Source: Mesorhizobium wenxiniae
Lineage (GTDB): Bacteria; Pseudomonadota; Alphaproteobacteria; Rhizobiales; Rhizobiaceae
Assembly (NCBI RefSeq): GCF_002284535.1
Contig: NZ_NPKH01000024.1
Span: 1 to 64,000 of the forward strand
DNA: 64,000 bases
Reading direction: 5' to 3'
Shown: one piece after another, positions 45,262-54,000 of the stretch
Numbering within the stretch: the first letter of the stretch is position 1
Layout of the letters: each line of letters starts with the position of its first letter
Translations under genes and position numbers: made by a program
The notes under the pieces: model-generated
What the model was told of the DNA's origin: nothing
The model's input: the letters and a program-made list of their open reading frames with translations, nothing else
Database searches by the model: none

Positions 45262-46650
45262 ATGGGCGAATATGTGATCAAGCTGCCCGATGTCGGCGAA
45301 GGCGTCGCCGAGGCCGAGCTGGTCGAATGGCAGGTCAAGGTCGGCGATCTCGTGCGCGAGGACGCGGTGCTGGCCGCCGTCATGACCGACAAGGCGACGG
45401 TCGAGATTCCCTCGCCCGTTGACGGCGAGATCGTCTGGCTCGGAGCGGAGATCGGCGACACGGTGGCGATCGGCTCGCCCATCGTCAGATTGAAGGTGGC
45501 CGGCGAAGGCAATGTGAAGGCCGCTGCGGAATCGTCGGGAGGTGAGGCGAAAGCCACCGAGGCTACCCCCACCCCGGGCCCCTCCCCACAAGGGGGAGGG
45601 GGACGAGCTTCGGCCGCCAAAGCCGATGCCAAATCGGTCGCGCGCCCGTCCGCAAAAGTTTCCGCGCGTGAGGATGAACCGGCGACGGAATCCGCCTCCC
45701 CCTTGTGGGGAGGGGTTGGGGGTACTGCGGTCGGTGGGGGTCTCGCGGCCGTCTCCGGCGCGCCACGCCTCGAAGGCGAAAAGCCGCTGGCGTCGCCGGC
45801 CATCCGCCTCAGGGCGAAAGAGGCCGGCATCGATCTGCGTCAGGTCACAGGAAGCGGCCCGGCCGGCCGTATCCAGCATGAGGACATCGAGGCGTTTCTG
45901 GCGCGCGGGCCGCAGCTCGCGAAAATCTCCGGCCTCGCCCCCAACGAGACGATCGAGGACATCAAAATCATCGGGCTCAGGCGAAAAATTGCCGAGAAGA
46001 TGACGCTGGCCAAGTCGCGCATTCCGCACATCACCTATGTCGAGGAGATCGATGTTACCGCACTCGAGGATTTGCGCGCCGCGCTTAACAAGGATAAGCG
46101 CACCGGCGCGGAAAGGCCGAAGCTGACGCTGCTGCCGTTCCTGATGCGGGCGATGGTCCGGGCGATCGCCGACCAGCCCAACCTCAACGCGCTGTTCGAC
46201 GACGAAGCCGGCATCATCCACCAGCATGGCGGCGTCCATATCGGCATTGCCGCGCAGACGCCTTCGGGGCTGGTGGTGCCGGTGGTCAAACACGCCGAGG
46301 CGCGCGACATTTGGGACTGCGCCGCCGAGCTCAACAGACTCGCCGAGGCGGCCAAATCAGGCACGGCGACGCGCGACGAGCTCTCGGGTTCGACCATCAC
46401 CATCACCTCGCTCGGCGCCATGGGCGGTGTCGCGACGACGCCGGTGATCAATCATCCGGAAGTGGCGATCCTCGGCGTCAACAAAATGATGGTGCGGCCG
46501 GTATGGGACGGCACCCAGTTCATCCCACGCAAGATGATGAACCTGTCCTCCAGCTTCGACCACCGGGTGATCGACGGCTGGGACGCCGCGGTGTTTATTC
46601 AACGGATCAAGGCGCTGCTGGAGTCCCCGGCGCTGATTTTTGTGGATTGA
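45262..46650 (+). CDS. bkdB: branched-chain 2-oxoacid dehydrogenase E2 (lipoamide acyltransferase)
   Basis: 462 residues. The lipoyl domain (about 1-80) has the lipoylated K44 in MTDKATVEIP. The E1/E3-binding domain is about 178-215 (ASPAIRLRAKEAGIDLRQVTGSGPAGRIQHEDIEAFL). The catalytic CoA-acyltransferase domain ends SFDHRVIDGWDAAVF (active His). The linker, about residues 101-160, is encoded by a palindromic repeat whose arms read TPTPGPSPQGGGG and SPLWGGVGGTAVGGG. The insertion is in frame and leaves all domains intact. Confidence 0.94.
   Translation: MGEYVIKLPDVGEGVAEAELVEWQVKVGDLVREDAVLAAVMTDKATVEIPSPVDGEIVWLGAEIGDTVAIGSPIVRLKVAGEGNVKAAAESSGGEAKATEATPTPGPSPQGGGGRASAAKADAKSVARPSAKVSAREDEPATESASPLWGGVGGTAVGGGLAAVSGAPRLEGEKPLASPAIRLRAKEAGIDLRQVTGSGPAGRIQHEDIEAFLARGPQLAKISGLAPNETIEDIKIIGLRRKIAEKMTLAKSRIPHITYVEEIDVTALEDLRAALNKDKRTGAERPKLTLLPFLMRAMVRAIADQPNLNALFDDEAGIIHQHGGVHIGIAAQTPSGLVVPVVKHAEARDIWDCAAELNRLAEAAKSGTATRDELSGSTITITSLGAMGGVATTPVINHPEVAILGVNKMMVRPVWDGTQFIPRKMMNLSSSFDHRVIDGWDAAVFIQRIKALLESPALIFVD
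45562..45742. repeat. intragenic palindromic repeat in the bkdB linker
   Basis: Arms CCCCTCCCCACAAGGGGGAG (45588 region) and CTCCCCCTTGTGGGGAGGGG (45695 region) are inverted copies around about 90 bp. Such arms are normally intergenic in rhizobia; here they are inside a coding sequence and keep the frame. Confidence 0.85.
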
Positions 46651-46687
46651 GGCTGTGGTGCAAGAAATGAGAGCGGCAGTGATCCTT

Positions 46688-46736
46688 CCCACCCCCCTCT
46701 GTCCTGGCAGGACAGAGGGGGTGCTGTCCTTCCGGG
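46688..46736. repeat. half-size family-2 palindrome between bkdB and lpdA
   Basis: ACCCCCCTCTGTCCTGgcAGGACAGAGGGGGTG is a long perfect stem in the 128-bp gap, possibly stabilising mRNA or modulating expression of the last gene of the operon. Confidence 0.8.
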
Positions 46737-46778
46737 AGGAAAAATTTTGCACCGCTGCGACGCCTTGAGAGGAACCCC

Positions 46779-48176
46779 ATGAAGGAAATTTCCTGCAAGC
46801 TGCTCGTTATCGGTGCTGGCCCCGGTGGCTATGTCTGTGCCATCCGCGCCGGCCAGCTTGGCATCGACACGGTTATCGTCGAGTTCGGCAAGCCGGGCGG
46901 CACTTGTCTCAATGTCGGCTGCATTCCGTCCAAGGCGCTGATCCATGCGGCCGAGGAGTTCGAGAAAATCTCGCATATGGCGGGCGGCAAGAGTCCGCTC
47001 GGCATTTCGATTGGAACAGCATCCATTGATCTCGAAACGACCATCGCCTGGAAGGATGGTATTGTTAGCCGGCTGAATAGCGGCGTGGCCGGCCTGCTCA
47101 AGAAGGCCGGGGTCAAGACCGTGCACGGCTGGGCGAAATTCCGTGACGGCAAGACCGTCGAAGTCCAGACCGAGACCGGAATGCAGGTGGTCCGCGCCGA
47201 GACGGTGGTCATCGCGACCGGCTCGGCGCCGGTCGAGCTGCCGTCGCTGCCGTTCGGTGGACCGGTGATCTCGTCGACCGAAGCGCTGGGGTTGAGCGAA
47301 GTGCCGGAAAGACTTGCCGTCGTCGGCGGCGGCTATATCGGGCTGGAGCTCGGCATCGCCTTCGCCAAGATGGGCGCCAAGGTGACCGTGGTCGAGGCTT
47401 TGCCGCGCGTACTGGCGCAATATGATGCCGAACTGACCCGGCCGGTGGTGAAGCGGCTGGCCGAGCTCGGTATCGAGGTGCTTGTGGGCGCCAAGGCCAA
47501 GGGGTTGTCGACCAAGGGGGATGCGCTGCTGGTCGAAACGAAGGACGGCAAGAATGGCAAGATCGTTGCCGACAGGATTCTGGTCACCGTCGGGCGCAAG
47601 CCGGTGGTCGAAGACTGGGGGCTGGAGCAGATCGACCTCGACATGGCGGGAAAATTCATCCGCATCGACGACCAGTGCCGCACCTCGATGCGCGGCATCT
47701 TTGCCGTTGGCGACGTCACCGGCGAGCCGATGCTGGCGCACCGGGCGATGGCGCAAGGCGAAATGGTCGCCGAGATCGTCGCCGGCCACAAGCGCGGCTG
47801 GGACAAACGCTGCATTCCCGCTATCTGCTTCACCGATCCGGAGCTGGTCACCGCAGGCCTGTCGCCGGAGGAGGCAAAGGGGCTCGGCGGCGACATCAAG
47901 GTCGGATCGTTCCCCTTCGCCGCCAATGGCCGGGCGATGACGAAGATGGGTGAGGAGGGCTTTGTCCGGATCGTTGCCCGCGCGGACAACCATCTGGTGC
48001 TCGGCATCCAGGCGGTCGGTCACGGCGTGTCGGAACTGTCGACGGCTTTCGGCCTCGCACTGGAAATGGGCGCGCGGCTGGAGGATATAGCCGGCACCAT
48101 CCATTCCCACCCGACGCAAGGTGAGGGTTTTCAGGAAGCGGCGCTGAAGGCGCTCGGGCATGCGCTGCATATCTAG
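46779..48176 (+). CDS. lpdA: dihydrolipoyl dehydrogenase (E3)
   Basis: 465 residues. FAD fold LLVIGAGPGGYVCAIRAGQLG, redox-active disulfide GGTCLNVGCIPSKAL, NAD fold LAVVGGGYIGLELGIAFAKMG, and the C-terminal HSHPTQGEGF with the catalytic His-Glu pair. It reoxidises dihydrolipoamide on the E2 subunit. As the fourth gene of the bkd cluster it is probably dedicated to this complex. Confidence 0.95.
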   Translation: MKEISCKLLVIGAGPGGYVCAIRAGQLGIDTVIVEFGKPGGTCLNVGCIPSKALIHAAEEFEKISHMAGGKSPLGISIGTASIDLETTIAWKDGIVSRLNSGVAGLLKKAGVKTVHGWAKFRDGKTVEVQTETGMQVVRAETVVIATGSAPVELPSLPFGGPVISSTEALGLSEVPERLAVVGGGYIGLELGIAFAKMGAKVTVVEALPRVLAQYDAELTRPVVKRLAELGIEVLVGAKAKGLSTKGDALLVETKDGKNGKIVADRILVTVGRKPVVEDWGLEQIDLDMAGKFIRIDDQCRTSMRGIFAVGDVTGEPMLAHRAMAQGEMVAEIVAGHKRGWDKRCIPAICFTDPELVTAGLSPEEAKGLGGDIKVGSFPFAANGRAMTKMGEEGFVRIVARADNHLVLGIQAVGHGVSELSTAFGLALEMGARLEDIAGTIHSHPTQGEGFQEAALKALGHALHI

Positions 48177-48210
48177 ATGTGGCAGGGACGTTGATAAGGG
48201 CGGCCCCTAT

Positions 48211-48390
48211 GCTTCGTCATCCCAGAGCGTTGCGAACGCAAAGCGGAGCCAAGACCCTGGGATCCATGTCGTAAAAGCGGCCGAAGAATGCGACGGAGCA
48301 GAATTCTGCACCGTGGATGCGCCCTTACATCACGGCATGGGGTCTGCGCCGCGTCGCTTCGCTCCTTGCTCAGCCCCAGGATGACGAAGG
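48211..48390. repeat. family-1 palindromic repeat, short gene-less copy
   Basis: Arms 48211-48272 and 48333-48390 are inverted (TTCGTCATCCCAGAGCG... and CTGCGCCGCGTCGCTTCGCT). The inner segment has GGCCGAAGAATGCGACGGAG, matching the leader of the GIY-YIG gene in the long copy. It lies between the convergent lpdA and dehydrogenase genes. Confidence 0.8.
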
Positions 48391-48403
48391 CGTCGCCGGG
48401 AAC

Positions 48404-49507
48404 CTAACCCGCCAGCCGGCTAACCATCTCGTGTTGCGCATAGGCGTGGCCGAAGCGGTTGGCTAGGAAGGCGTCGAGCGCGATGTCTTCCTGCTTGATG
48501 AAGCCCTTCGCCGGCAAGGTGCCGTCGGCCAGCATGTCAAGGACCGCGCAAATGGCTGACGCGGTGGTGATCTGGATGGCGCTGCGCACCATGTCGCCGA
48601 CGCGCTTGGCGTAGATCTTGTTGGCGTAGGTTTCCTGCAGCAGGCGGCCGTTCTTGCGGCCGCTGACGGTGACGAAGACGATGACCACGTCCTGCAGCGT
48701 CGCCGGCAGGGCGCTCTCGAAAATGTCCTTCAGCACGTCGCGGCGGTGGCGCAGGCCGAGATCGTTGAGCAGCGCCTTCATGATCGCGGCATGGCCGGGG
48801 TAGCGGATGGTGCGATAGTTCAGCGTGCGCACCTTGCCCTTCAGCGTTTCGGCCAGCGTGCCGAGCCCGCCGGATGTGTTGAACGCCTCGTAGGTGACAC
48901 CGTCGAGCGAAAATTCCTCGCGCTCCTCCAACGGCGGCACCTCGATCAGCTCGCCTTCGACGATCGCCTCGCAAGGCTCACAATATTCATTGATAACGCC
49001 GTCCGTGCTCCAGGTCAGATTGTAGTTCAGTGCATTCGACGGGTACTGCGGCAGCGCCCCGACCCGCATGCGCACGCTTTCCAGCGTGTCGAAGCGGCTG
49101 GCCAGATCGTTGGCGACGATCGAGATGAAGCCCGGCGCCAGCCCGCATTGTGGGATGAAGGCGCTGTTGGCGGAGCGCGCCAATTCCTTGACGCGCCTGG
49201 TGCTGACGACGTCCTCGGTCAGGTCGAGATAGTGGACGCCGGCGCTGGCTGCCGCTTCGGCAATGCGCGTGGTCAGGTGGAAGGGGGCGGCGCTGAGCAC
49301 GGCGAATTTGCCGGCCAAAGCGGCTTCGAGCGTGCCTGATGCTTCGATGTCGAGTTCAAGCGTCTTGACCGTTTCAGGCAGTTCGGCCGCGCCGAGCTGC
49401 GCCGCCGAGCGGTCGACGAGGGTGACGTGATAGTCGCCGGTGGACGCCAGCATCTCGGCGATGGTCGAGCCGATTTTGCCGGCGCCGACAACGATGATTT
49501 TCTTCAT
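48404..49507 (-). CDS. saccharopine dehydrogenase family protein, probably lysine 6-dehydrogenase-like
   Basis: 367 residues. The Rossmann start is KIIVVGAGKIGSTIAEMLASTG; FAVLSAAPFHLTTRIAEAA and YLDLTEDV are family motifs. PQCGLAPGFISIVANDLASRFD and VGALPQYPSNALNYNLTWSTDGVINEY closely resemble NAD-dependent lysine 6-dehydrogenase, which converts lysine to an aminoadipate semialdehyde derivative. A saccharopine dehydrogenase is the alternative. It is divergent from an Lrp/AsnC regulator (124-bp gap), which fits amino-acid-responsive control. Confidence 0.85.
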   Translation of the reverse strand: MKKIIVVGAGKIGSTIAEMLASTGDYHVTLVDRSAAQLGAAELPETVKTLELDIEASGTLEAALAGKFAVLSAAPFHLTTRIAEAAASAGVHYLDLTEDVVSTRRVKELARSANSAFIPQCGLAPGFISIVANDLASRFDTLESVRMRVGALPQYPSNALNYNLTWSTDGVINEYCEPCEAIVEGELIEVPPLEEREEFSLDGVTYEAFNTSGGLGTLAETLKGKVRTLNYRTIRYPGHAAIMKALLNDLGLRHRRDVLKDIFESALPATLQDVVIVFVTVSGRKNGRLLQETYANKIYAKRVGDMVRSAIQITTASAICAVLDMLADGTLPAKGFIKQEDIALDAFLANRFGHAYAQHEMVSRLAG

Positions 49508-49631
49508 AACAGTTCCCTCGCCTTACCTCTGACAAAGAAGATAGAATCGCAGCTTGCCCGTCGAAAGGAAGCGTGGAAGTGTTCGAAACGAAGTGGCTTG
49601 CTGATCAATATGCCGATGAGGTTCGTCGAAA

Positions 49632-50060
49632 GTGCTTAGCAACGCCGAACAGGCCCTGCTCTCCCTGCTGCGCGCGAAGGCGCGCGCCTCGACGGCCGAG
49701 CTGGCACGGCGGCTCGGCGTGTCGCGGACAACCGTTCAAAGCCGGATCGAGCGGCTGGAACAGCGCGGCATCATCACCGGCTATAGCGTCAGGCTTTCGC
49801 CTGACTATGAACAGGGACTGGTGCGGGCGCATGTCCTGCTCACCGTCACGCCCAAGCTTGCCGACAAGGTTGTGCGCAGCCTGCAGGCGCTGTCGCCGGT
49901 GCGGACGCTGCATTCGGTGAGCGGCAATTTCGACATGATCGTCATCGTCGACGCGCCGTCGATCAAGGATCTCGACACGCTTCTCGACCAGATCGGCGCT
50001 ATGGATGGGGTCGAGCGGACGTCATCCTCGATCATCCTATCGACGCGGATCGACCGCTGA
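49632..50060 (+). CDS. Lrp/AsnC-family transcriptional regulator
   Basis: 142 residues. The N-terminal HTH is LLRAKARASTAELARRLGVSRTTVQSRIERLEQRGIITGYSVRL and the C-terminal RAM domain is VRTLHSVSGNFDMIVIVDAPSIKDLDTLLDQIGAMDGVERTSSSIILSTRIDR. The start is GTG at 49632 with GATGAGG upstream. It is likely a local regulator of the divergent dehydrogenase gene with lysine or a related amino acid as effector (inference). Confidence 0.9.
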   Translation: MLSNAEQALLSLLRAKARASTAELARRLGVSRTTVQSRIERLEQRGIITGYSVRLSPDYEQGLVRAHVLLTVTPKLADKVVRSLQALSPVRTLHSVSGNFDMIVIVDAPSIKDLDTLLDQIGAMDGVERTSSSIILSTRIDR

Positions 50061-50124
50061 CGGGCCTTCAGCCGACATGCCATCGTAAAACAATGTTCGA
50101 GAGAGCGGATGTCCGCTCCTTTGA

Positions 50125-50334
50125 TCACTGGTGCCGCGCGGCGCGGCGGACACTCTGCACCAGGATGGCGAGGCAGCCGATTAGCAGCAGGATGCCACCA
50201 AAGAGCGGCGGCAGCGCCAGAAACTTCACCGCCGCCGTGATCGCCGCGATCAGCAGCAGGGCGAGCAGCGCCAGATTGCCGTCGTCGTCGAACATGCCGA
50301 TGAATTCCCTCACAGCAAGGCGAACGAGGTTCAT
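50125..50334 (-). CDS. small membrane protein, two TM helices
   Basis: 69 residues: MNLVRLAVREFIGMFDDDGN, then LALLALLLIAAITAAVKFLALPPLFGGILLLIGCLAILVQSV and a basic tail. The ATG overlaps the stop of the broken COG4280-type gene by 4 bp, so the two were probably one operon. No family was recognised. Confidence 0.6.
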   Translation of the reverse strand: MNLVRLAVREFIGMFDDDGNLALLALLLIAAITAAVKFLALPPLFGGILLLIGCLAILVQSVRRAARHQ

Positions 50335-51072
50335 CGGGCCAACCCTCCGATGGCTGCGGGATAGGCGCTGTGCAGCCAGCGCACGATGGCAAAGGACGCC
50401 AGCGCGACGATCGCGAAGATCGCGAGCAAGGCCAGATCGTCGCCCGGCCAGTGCGCATCGGTCCAGAAGATGCCGAAGCTGGTCAGCATCAGCCCGACGA
50501 CGAATTTGAGCGCCTTTTCCGGGACGCGCGCCAGCGGCCGATGCAAAGCGAGGCCGATGAGCATCACCAGGACGAACGCCGCCAGGGCGCCGAGGCTCGC
50601 ATAGAGCGTCTGCCCGTGTGCGGCGCCGACTGCGATGACGATGAACACCACTTCGACACCTTCGAGCAGCACCGACTTGAACGCCGCCACTCCCGCCAGA
50701 CAATCGGCCCGCCGATCATTGGCCTGCCGATGCAGCACCGCGGTTTCCCTGGAAAGGCCGCCTCCTCGTCATGCAGCGCGATGACACCGCCGGCGCGCAG
50801 GATGGCCTTACGCAGCCAGCGCATGCCGAACAGGATCAACAGGACACCGACGACAAATTGCATGATGGTGATGGGAACGAGCGCCAGCAGCGGCCCGAAC
50901 GTCATGACCAGTGCGGCGAGCAGCGCCAGCGCCAGTGTCGCGCCGATCAGCGCCGGTCGCCAACTGCGCGTTACGCCGACCGCGAGCACGGTGGTGAAAG
51001 CTTCGACGGCCTCGACGAAGGAAGCGAGAAAAGCGGCCGTGATGGGCGAGAAGATGGGTGTGAGCCGGTCAT
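50331..51072 (-). pseudogene. COG4280-type predicted membrane protein, frameshifted
   Basis: Two overlapping minus-strand frames each carry half of one protein. The upstream half reads TPIFSPITAAFLASFVEAVEAFTTVLAVGVTRSWRPALIG...ALHDEEAAF. The downstream half reads ADCLAGVAAFKSVLLEGVEVVFIVIAVGAAHGQTLYASLGALAAFVLVMLIG to a stop at 50331. Restoring one base between 50752 and 50753 joins them as EEAAFARETAVLHRQANDRRADCLAG. No ATG/GTG lies in frame before TPIF; the first is a GTG at 50989. It is a decayed gene or a sequencing error. Confidence 0.7.
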
Positions 51073-51193
51073 TTTTTCCGTCCTCGGGGGCTATGACCGT
51101 TTCTTAGTATGGACGCGGGGGCGGCATCCGACCCCGATTCTCACAAATTTGTACGCCATTTGAGCTTGTCGGCGCTGCCTCTGCCTCTTGCGC

Positions 51194-51952
51194 TCAACCG
51201 CCGATCAGATCCAGAAACGGCAGATTGCTGGCCATCAGGCCAGCGTCGACATTCAAGGTGGTGCCGGTAATGCCGCTGGCAAAGGGCGACGCCAGGAATG
51301 CCGCGGCGCGGGCGACCTCGACGGGCTCGACCAGCCTGCCGAGCGGATAGAGCTTGCCGACGGCTGCGAGGATCTCCGGCTTGTGGGCGAGGCGATGCTC
51401 CCAGGCTCCGGTGCGGATCGAGCCGGGAATGACGGCGTTGGCGCGGATGCCGTTGCGGCCTTCCTCGGTGGCGATGGCGCGCACCCAGGCGTTGAGTGCT
51501 GCCTTGGCGGCGGCGTAGGCGGGATTGCCGAAATGGGCTTGCGCGTTCACCGAGGAGATGAACACGAAGGCGGCGCCTTGTGGCTGGTTGCGCATGACGG
51601 GAAGCAATTCCTGCGACAGCAGGGCGGCGCTGCGGAAATTCAGATTCATTTCGCGGTCGAGGGCGGTCGTCGAGACATCGGCGAGCGTTTCCGCCCGCGT
51701 CCAGCCGGCGTTAGAGATGACCGCCGCCGGTGCCGCGCTTTCCCCGATGCGCTTGGCAAATGCCGCCACGGCGCCGTCATCGAGCAAGTCAAAATGGTGC
51801 ACTTCTTCAATTCCGGCCCCGGTCAGGCCGGTGCCCTCACGGTCGCACGCAATAACCCTTGCCCCGCATGCGGACAGGACGGCGACCAGCGCGCTGCCGA
51901 CGCCGCCAGCCGCACCTGTCACAACCACGCTGCGGCCACTGAAATCGATCAT
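51194..51952 (-). CDS. SDR-family oxidoreductase
   Basis: About 252 residues. The classical SDR pattern is VVVTGAAGGVGSALVAVL (NAD(P) motif), VISNAGWTRA, then AYAAAKAALNAWVRAIATEEG (Tyr-x3-Lys) with FISSVNA supplying the Ser. A PGSIRTG segment follows. The start at 51952 has GAGGAG upstream. It is divergent from the ridA-like gene; the substrate is unknown but the context suggests an accessory catabolic pathway. Confidence 0.88.
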   Translation of the reverse strand: MIDFSGRSVVVTGAAGGVGSALVAVLSACGARVIACDREGTGLTGAGIEEVHHFDLLDDGAVAAFAKRIGESAAPAAVISNAGWTRAETLADVSTTALDREMNLNFRSAALLSQELLPVMRNQPQGAAFVFISSVNAQAHFGNPAYAAAKAALNAWVRAIATEEGRNGIRANAVIPGSIRTGAWEHRLAHKPEILAAVGKLYPLGRLVEPVEVARAAAFLASPFASGITGTTLNVDAGLMASNLPFLDLIGG

Positions 51953-52209
51953 GCGGCTCCTCGCTTTTCCCTGGCCAATCCTCGCTTGCCGGATGACTTG
52001 ACGCAACCACCTGCCACGCAGGATGCTGGTGCTCTTGTAATAAAGCAACATAAATTCCAAAAAATGTTGCTTTCCAACACGGCCTGTATGAGAATCGCCG
52101 CGGTCGGCGTAGACCTTGCGGCAGGAAACCGGAAACCGGCGCAGCGAAAGAGCCGAACCGCGCGGAATCTCCGGCGATGGCCGCCAATGTTTTGAACAGG
52201 AGACTTTCC

Positions 52210-52575
52210 TTGCCCAAGCAGTGTTTTGGAACTTCCCACGTGCCGCTGTCGCCGGCGGTCCGGGCCGGCGACATGGTCTATGTCTCCGGCCAGGTGCCGG
52301 TCGGCAGCGACGGCACCGTGGTTGTGGGCGGCATCGCCGAGCAGACCGAGCAGGTGCTTTCGAACGTCAAGGCGGCGCTGGCGCTGGCCGGCTGCAGCAT
52401 GGACGACGTGGTCAAGACGACAGTCTGGCTCGAGGACGCGCGCGACTTCAGCGCTTTCAATGCCGTCTATGCCCGGCATTTCCCAAAGGATCCGCCGGCC
52501 CGCACCACGGTCGAGTCACGGCTGATGATCGACATCAAGATCGAGGTCGAGGCTGTCGCCTACAGACCGATTTGA
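52210..52575 (+). CDS. RidA family protein (imine/enamine deaminase type)
   Basis: About 121 residues. VPLSPAVRAGDMVYVSGQVPVGSDG, QTEQVLSNVKAALALAGCSMDDVVKTTVWLEDARDF and RTTVESRLMIDIKIEVEAVAY match the RidA trimer fold with the conserved active-site Arg. The start is TTG at 52210 with GGAG 7 nt upstream; ATG/GTG alternatives lie further upstream without a ribosome-binding site. It precedes the amidohydrolase gene by 29 bp and is likely cotranscribed. Confidence 0.88.
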   Translation: MPKQCFGTSHVPLSPAVRAGDMVYVSGQVPVGSDGTVVVGGIAEQTEQVLSNVKAALALAGCSMDDVVKTTVWLEDARDFSAFNAVYARHFPKDPPARTTVESRLMIDIKIEVEAVAYRPI

Positions 52576-52604
52576 CGAGAAAACGGGAACGGAGCCGGAC
52601 GCCG

Positions 52605-53834
52605 ATGCAATTTGATCTTCTCCTGAAGGGCGGCCGCCTTATCGATCCGGCGTCCGGCCTCGACGCGCAACGTGATCTGGCCATCGCCGGTGGCCGCATC
52701 GCCGCGATCGATTCCGACATTCCATTCGAGCGTGCCGCACGCGTCATCGACGCCACCGGTTCCATCGTCGCGCCCGGCCTCATCGACCTACACAGCCACG
52801 TCTATTGGGGCGGCACTTCGCTCGGCGTCGATGCCGACCGCCTCGCCGCAAAAAGCGGCACCACCACCTTCATCGATGCCGGAAGTGCTGGCGCCGGCAA
52901 CTTCCTCGGCTTTCGCCGCCATGTCATCGAGCGCTCGAAGGTCCGCATCCTGGCCTATGTCAACATTTCCTTTGCCGGCATTTTCGGCTTCTCGCAGACC
53001 GTTTCGGTCGGCGAGTGCAGCGATCTCCGACTCTGTGAACCGCGCGAGACGGTGGCGGCGGTGCGCGAGCACGCAGACGTGATCGTCGGCGTAAAAGTCC
53101 GCTCGGGTCGCCACGCCGGCGGCAGCAGCGGCATCGCGCCGGTCGATCTGGCGCTCGAGGCCGCCGACCAGGCCGGCCTGCCGCTGATGGCGCATATCGA
53201 CGAGCCGCCGCCAGGCCGCTCGGAAGTGCTGCCGCGGCTGCGCAAGGGCGACATCCTCACCCACTGCTTCCGGCCGTTTCCCAACGCGCCGATCTTCGCC
53301 TCGGGCGCGGTTCGGCCCGACATGCGGCTGGCGCGCGAGCGCGGCGTCATCTTCGATATCGGCCACGGCATGGGCTCATTCGACTTCGAGGTCGCCAGGG
53401 CGATGCTCGGCGAGGGGCTGGCGCCGGATGTGATCAGCAGCGACGTGCATCTTTACTGCGTCGACGGTCCCGCCTTCGACATTCTAGTCTGCATGTCGAA
53501 ACTGCTGGCGCTCGGCATGCCGCTCGTCGAGGTGCTGCGCGCCGCAACGCAGCGGCCGGCCGAGGCGATCGCAAGGCCCGAGCTTGGCACGCTGGCGGTC
53601 GGTGCCATCGGCGACGTCGCGGTGCTGCGGCTGCGGCCGGGGCGCTTCACCTTTGTCGATGCGGTCGGCGCCTCGCTGGTCGCCGAGCAAAGGCTGGTCT
53701 CGGACGGCATCGTGATTGGCGGGACCTGGTGGCCGAACGAGGCTGCTAACGATTTCGGCGATACCGAGCGTTTCGAAGCGCATGCGCATGAGACGCATGT
53801 CGATGTGGTGAGCCGGCATTTCGGGCGTGGGTGA
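52605..53834 (+). CDS. amidohydrolase/deacetylase family metallohydrolase
   Basis: About 409 residues. The amidohydrolase start is LLLKGGRLIDPASGLDAQRDLAIAGGRI, and the metal site is GLIDLHSHVYWGG. A bridging-Lys candidate lies in VGVKVRSG; further metal ligands are in MAHIDEPP and ILTHCF, and the Asp in ISSDVHLY. It would hydrolyse a cyclic amide or N-acyl group. Grouping with RidA (imine deaminase) suggests a nitrogen-containing substrate. The exact substrate is unknown. Confidence 0.87.
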   Translation: MQFDLLLKGGRLIDPASGLDAQRDLAIAGGRIAAIDSDIPFERAARVIDATGSIVAPGLIDLHSHVYWGGTSLGVDADRLAAKSGTTTFIDAGSAGAGNFLGFRRHVIERSKVRILAYVNISFAGIFGFSQTVSVGECSDLRLCEPRETVAAVREHADVIVGVKVRSGRHAGGSSGIAPVDLALEAADQAGLPLMAHIDEPPPGRSEVLPRLRKGDILTHCFRPFPNAPIFASGAVRPDMRLARERGVIFDIGHGMGSFDFEVARAMLGEGLAPDVISSDVHLYCVDGPAFDILVCMSKLLALGMPLVEVLRAATQRPAEAIARPELGTLAVGAIGDVAVLRLRPGRFTFVDAVGASLVAEQRLVSDGIVIGGTWWPNEAANDFGDTERFEAHAHETHVDVVSRHFGRG

Positions 53835-53998
53835 TCTCCCCCGTGAAGGGGGAGATGTCGCCGAAGGCGACAGAGGGGGTCGGTTCGACCGGGCTCGCCT
53901 TCCTGCAACGGATGGAAGTTGGCGCTCGACGCGCGGCGACCCCCTCTGGCCTGCCGGCCATCTCCCCCTCAAGGGACCCTCAAGGGGGGAGATTACAG
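53833..53998. repeat. family-2 palindromic repeat between convergent genes
   Basis: Arms CTCCCCCGTGAAGGGGGAGA and CTCCCCCTCAAGGGACC...GGGGGGAGAT form inverted pairs, with the ACAGAGGGGGTCG / CGACCCCCTCTGG pair inside. It fills the gap between the amidohydrolase and flavoprotein genes and touches the stop codons of both. Confidence 0.8.
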
Positions 53999-54000
53999 CT

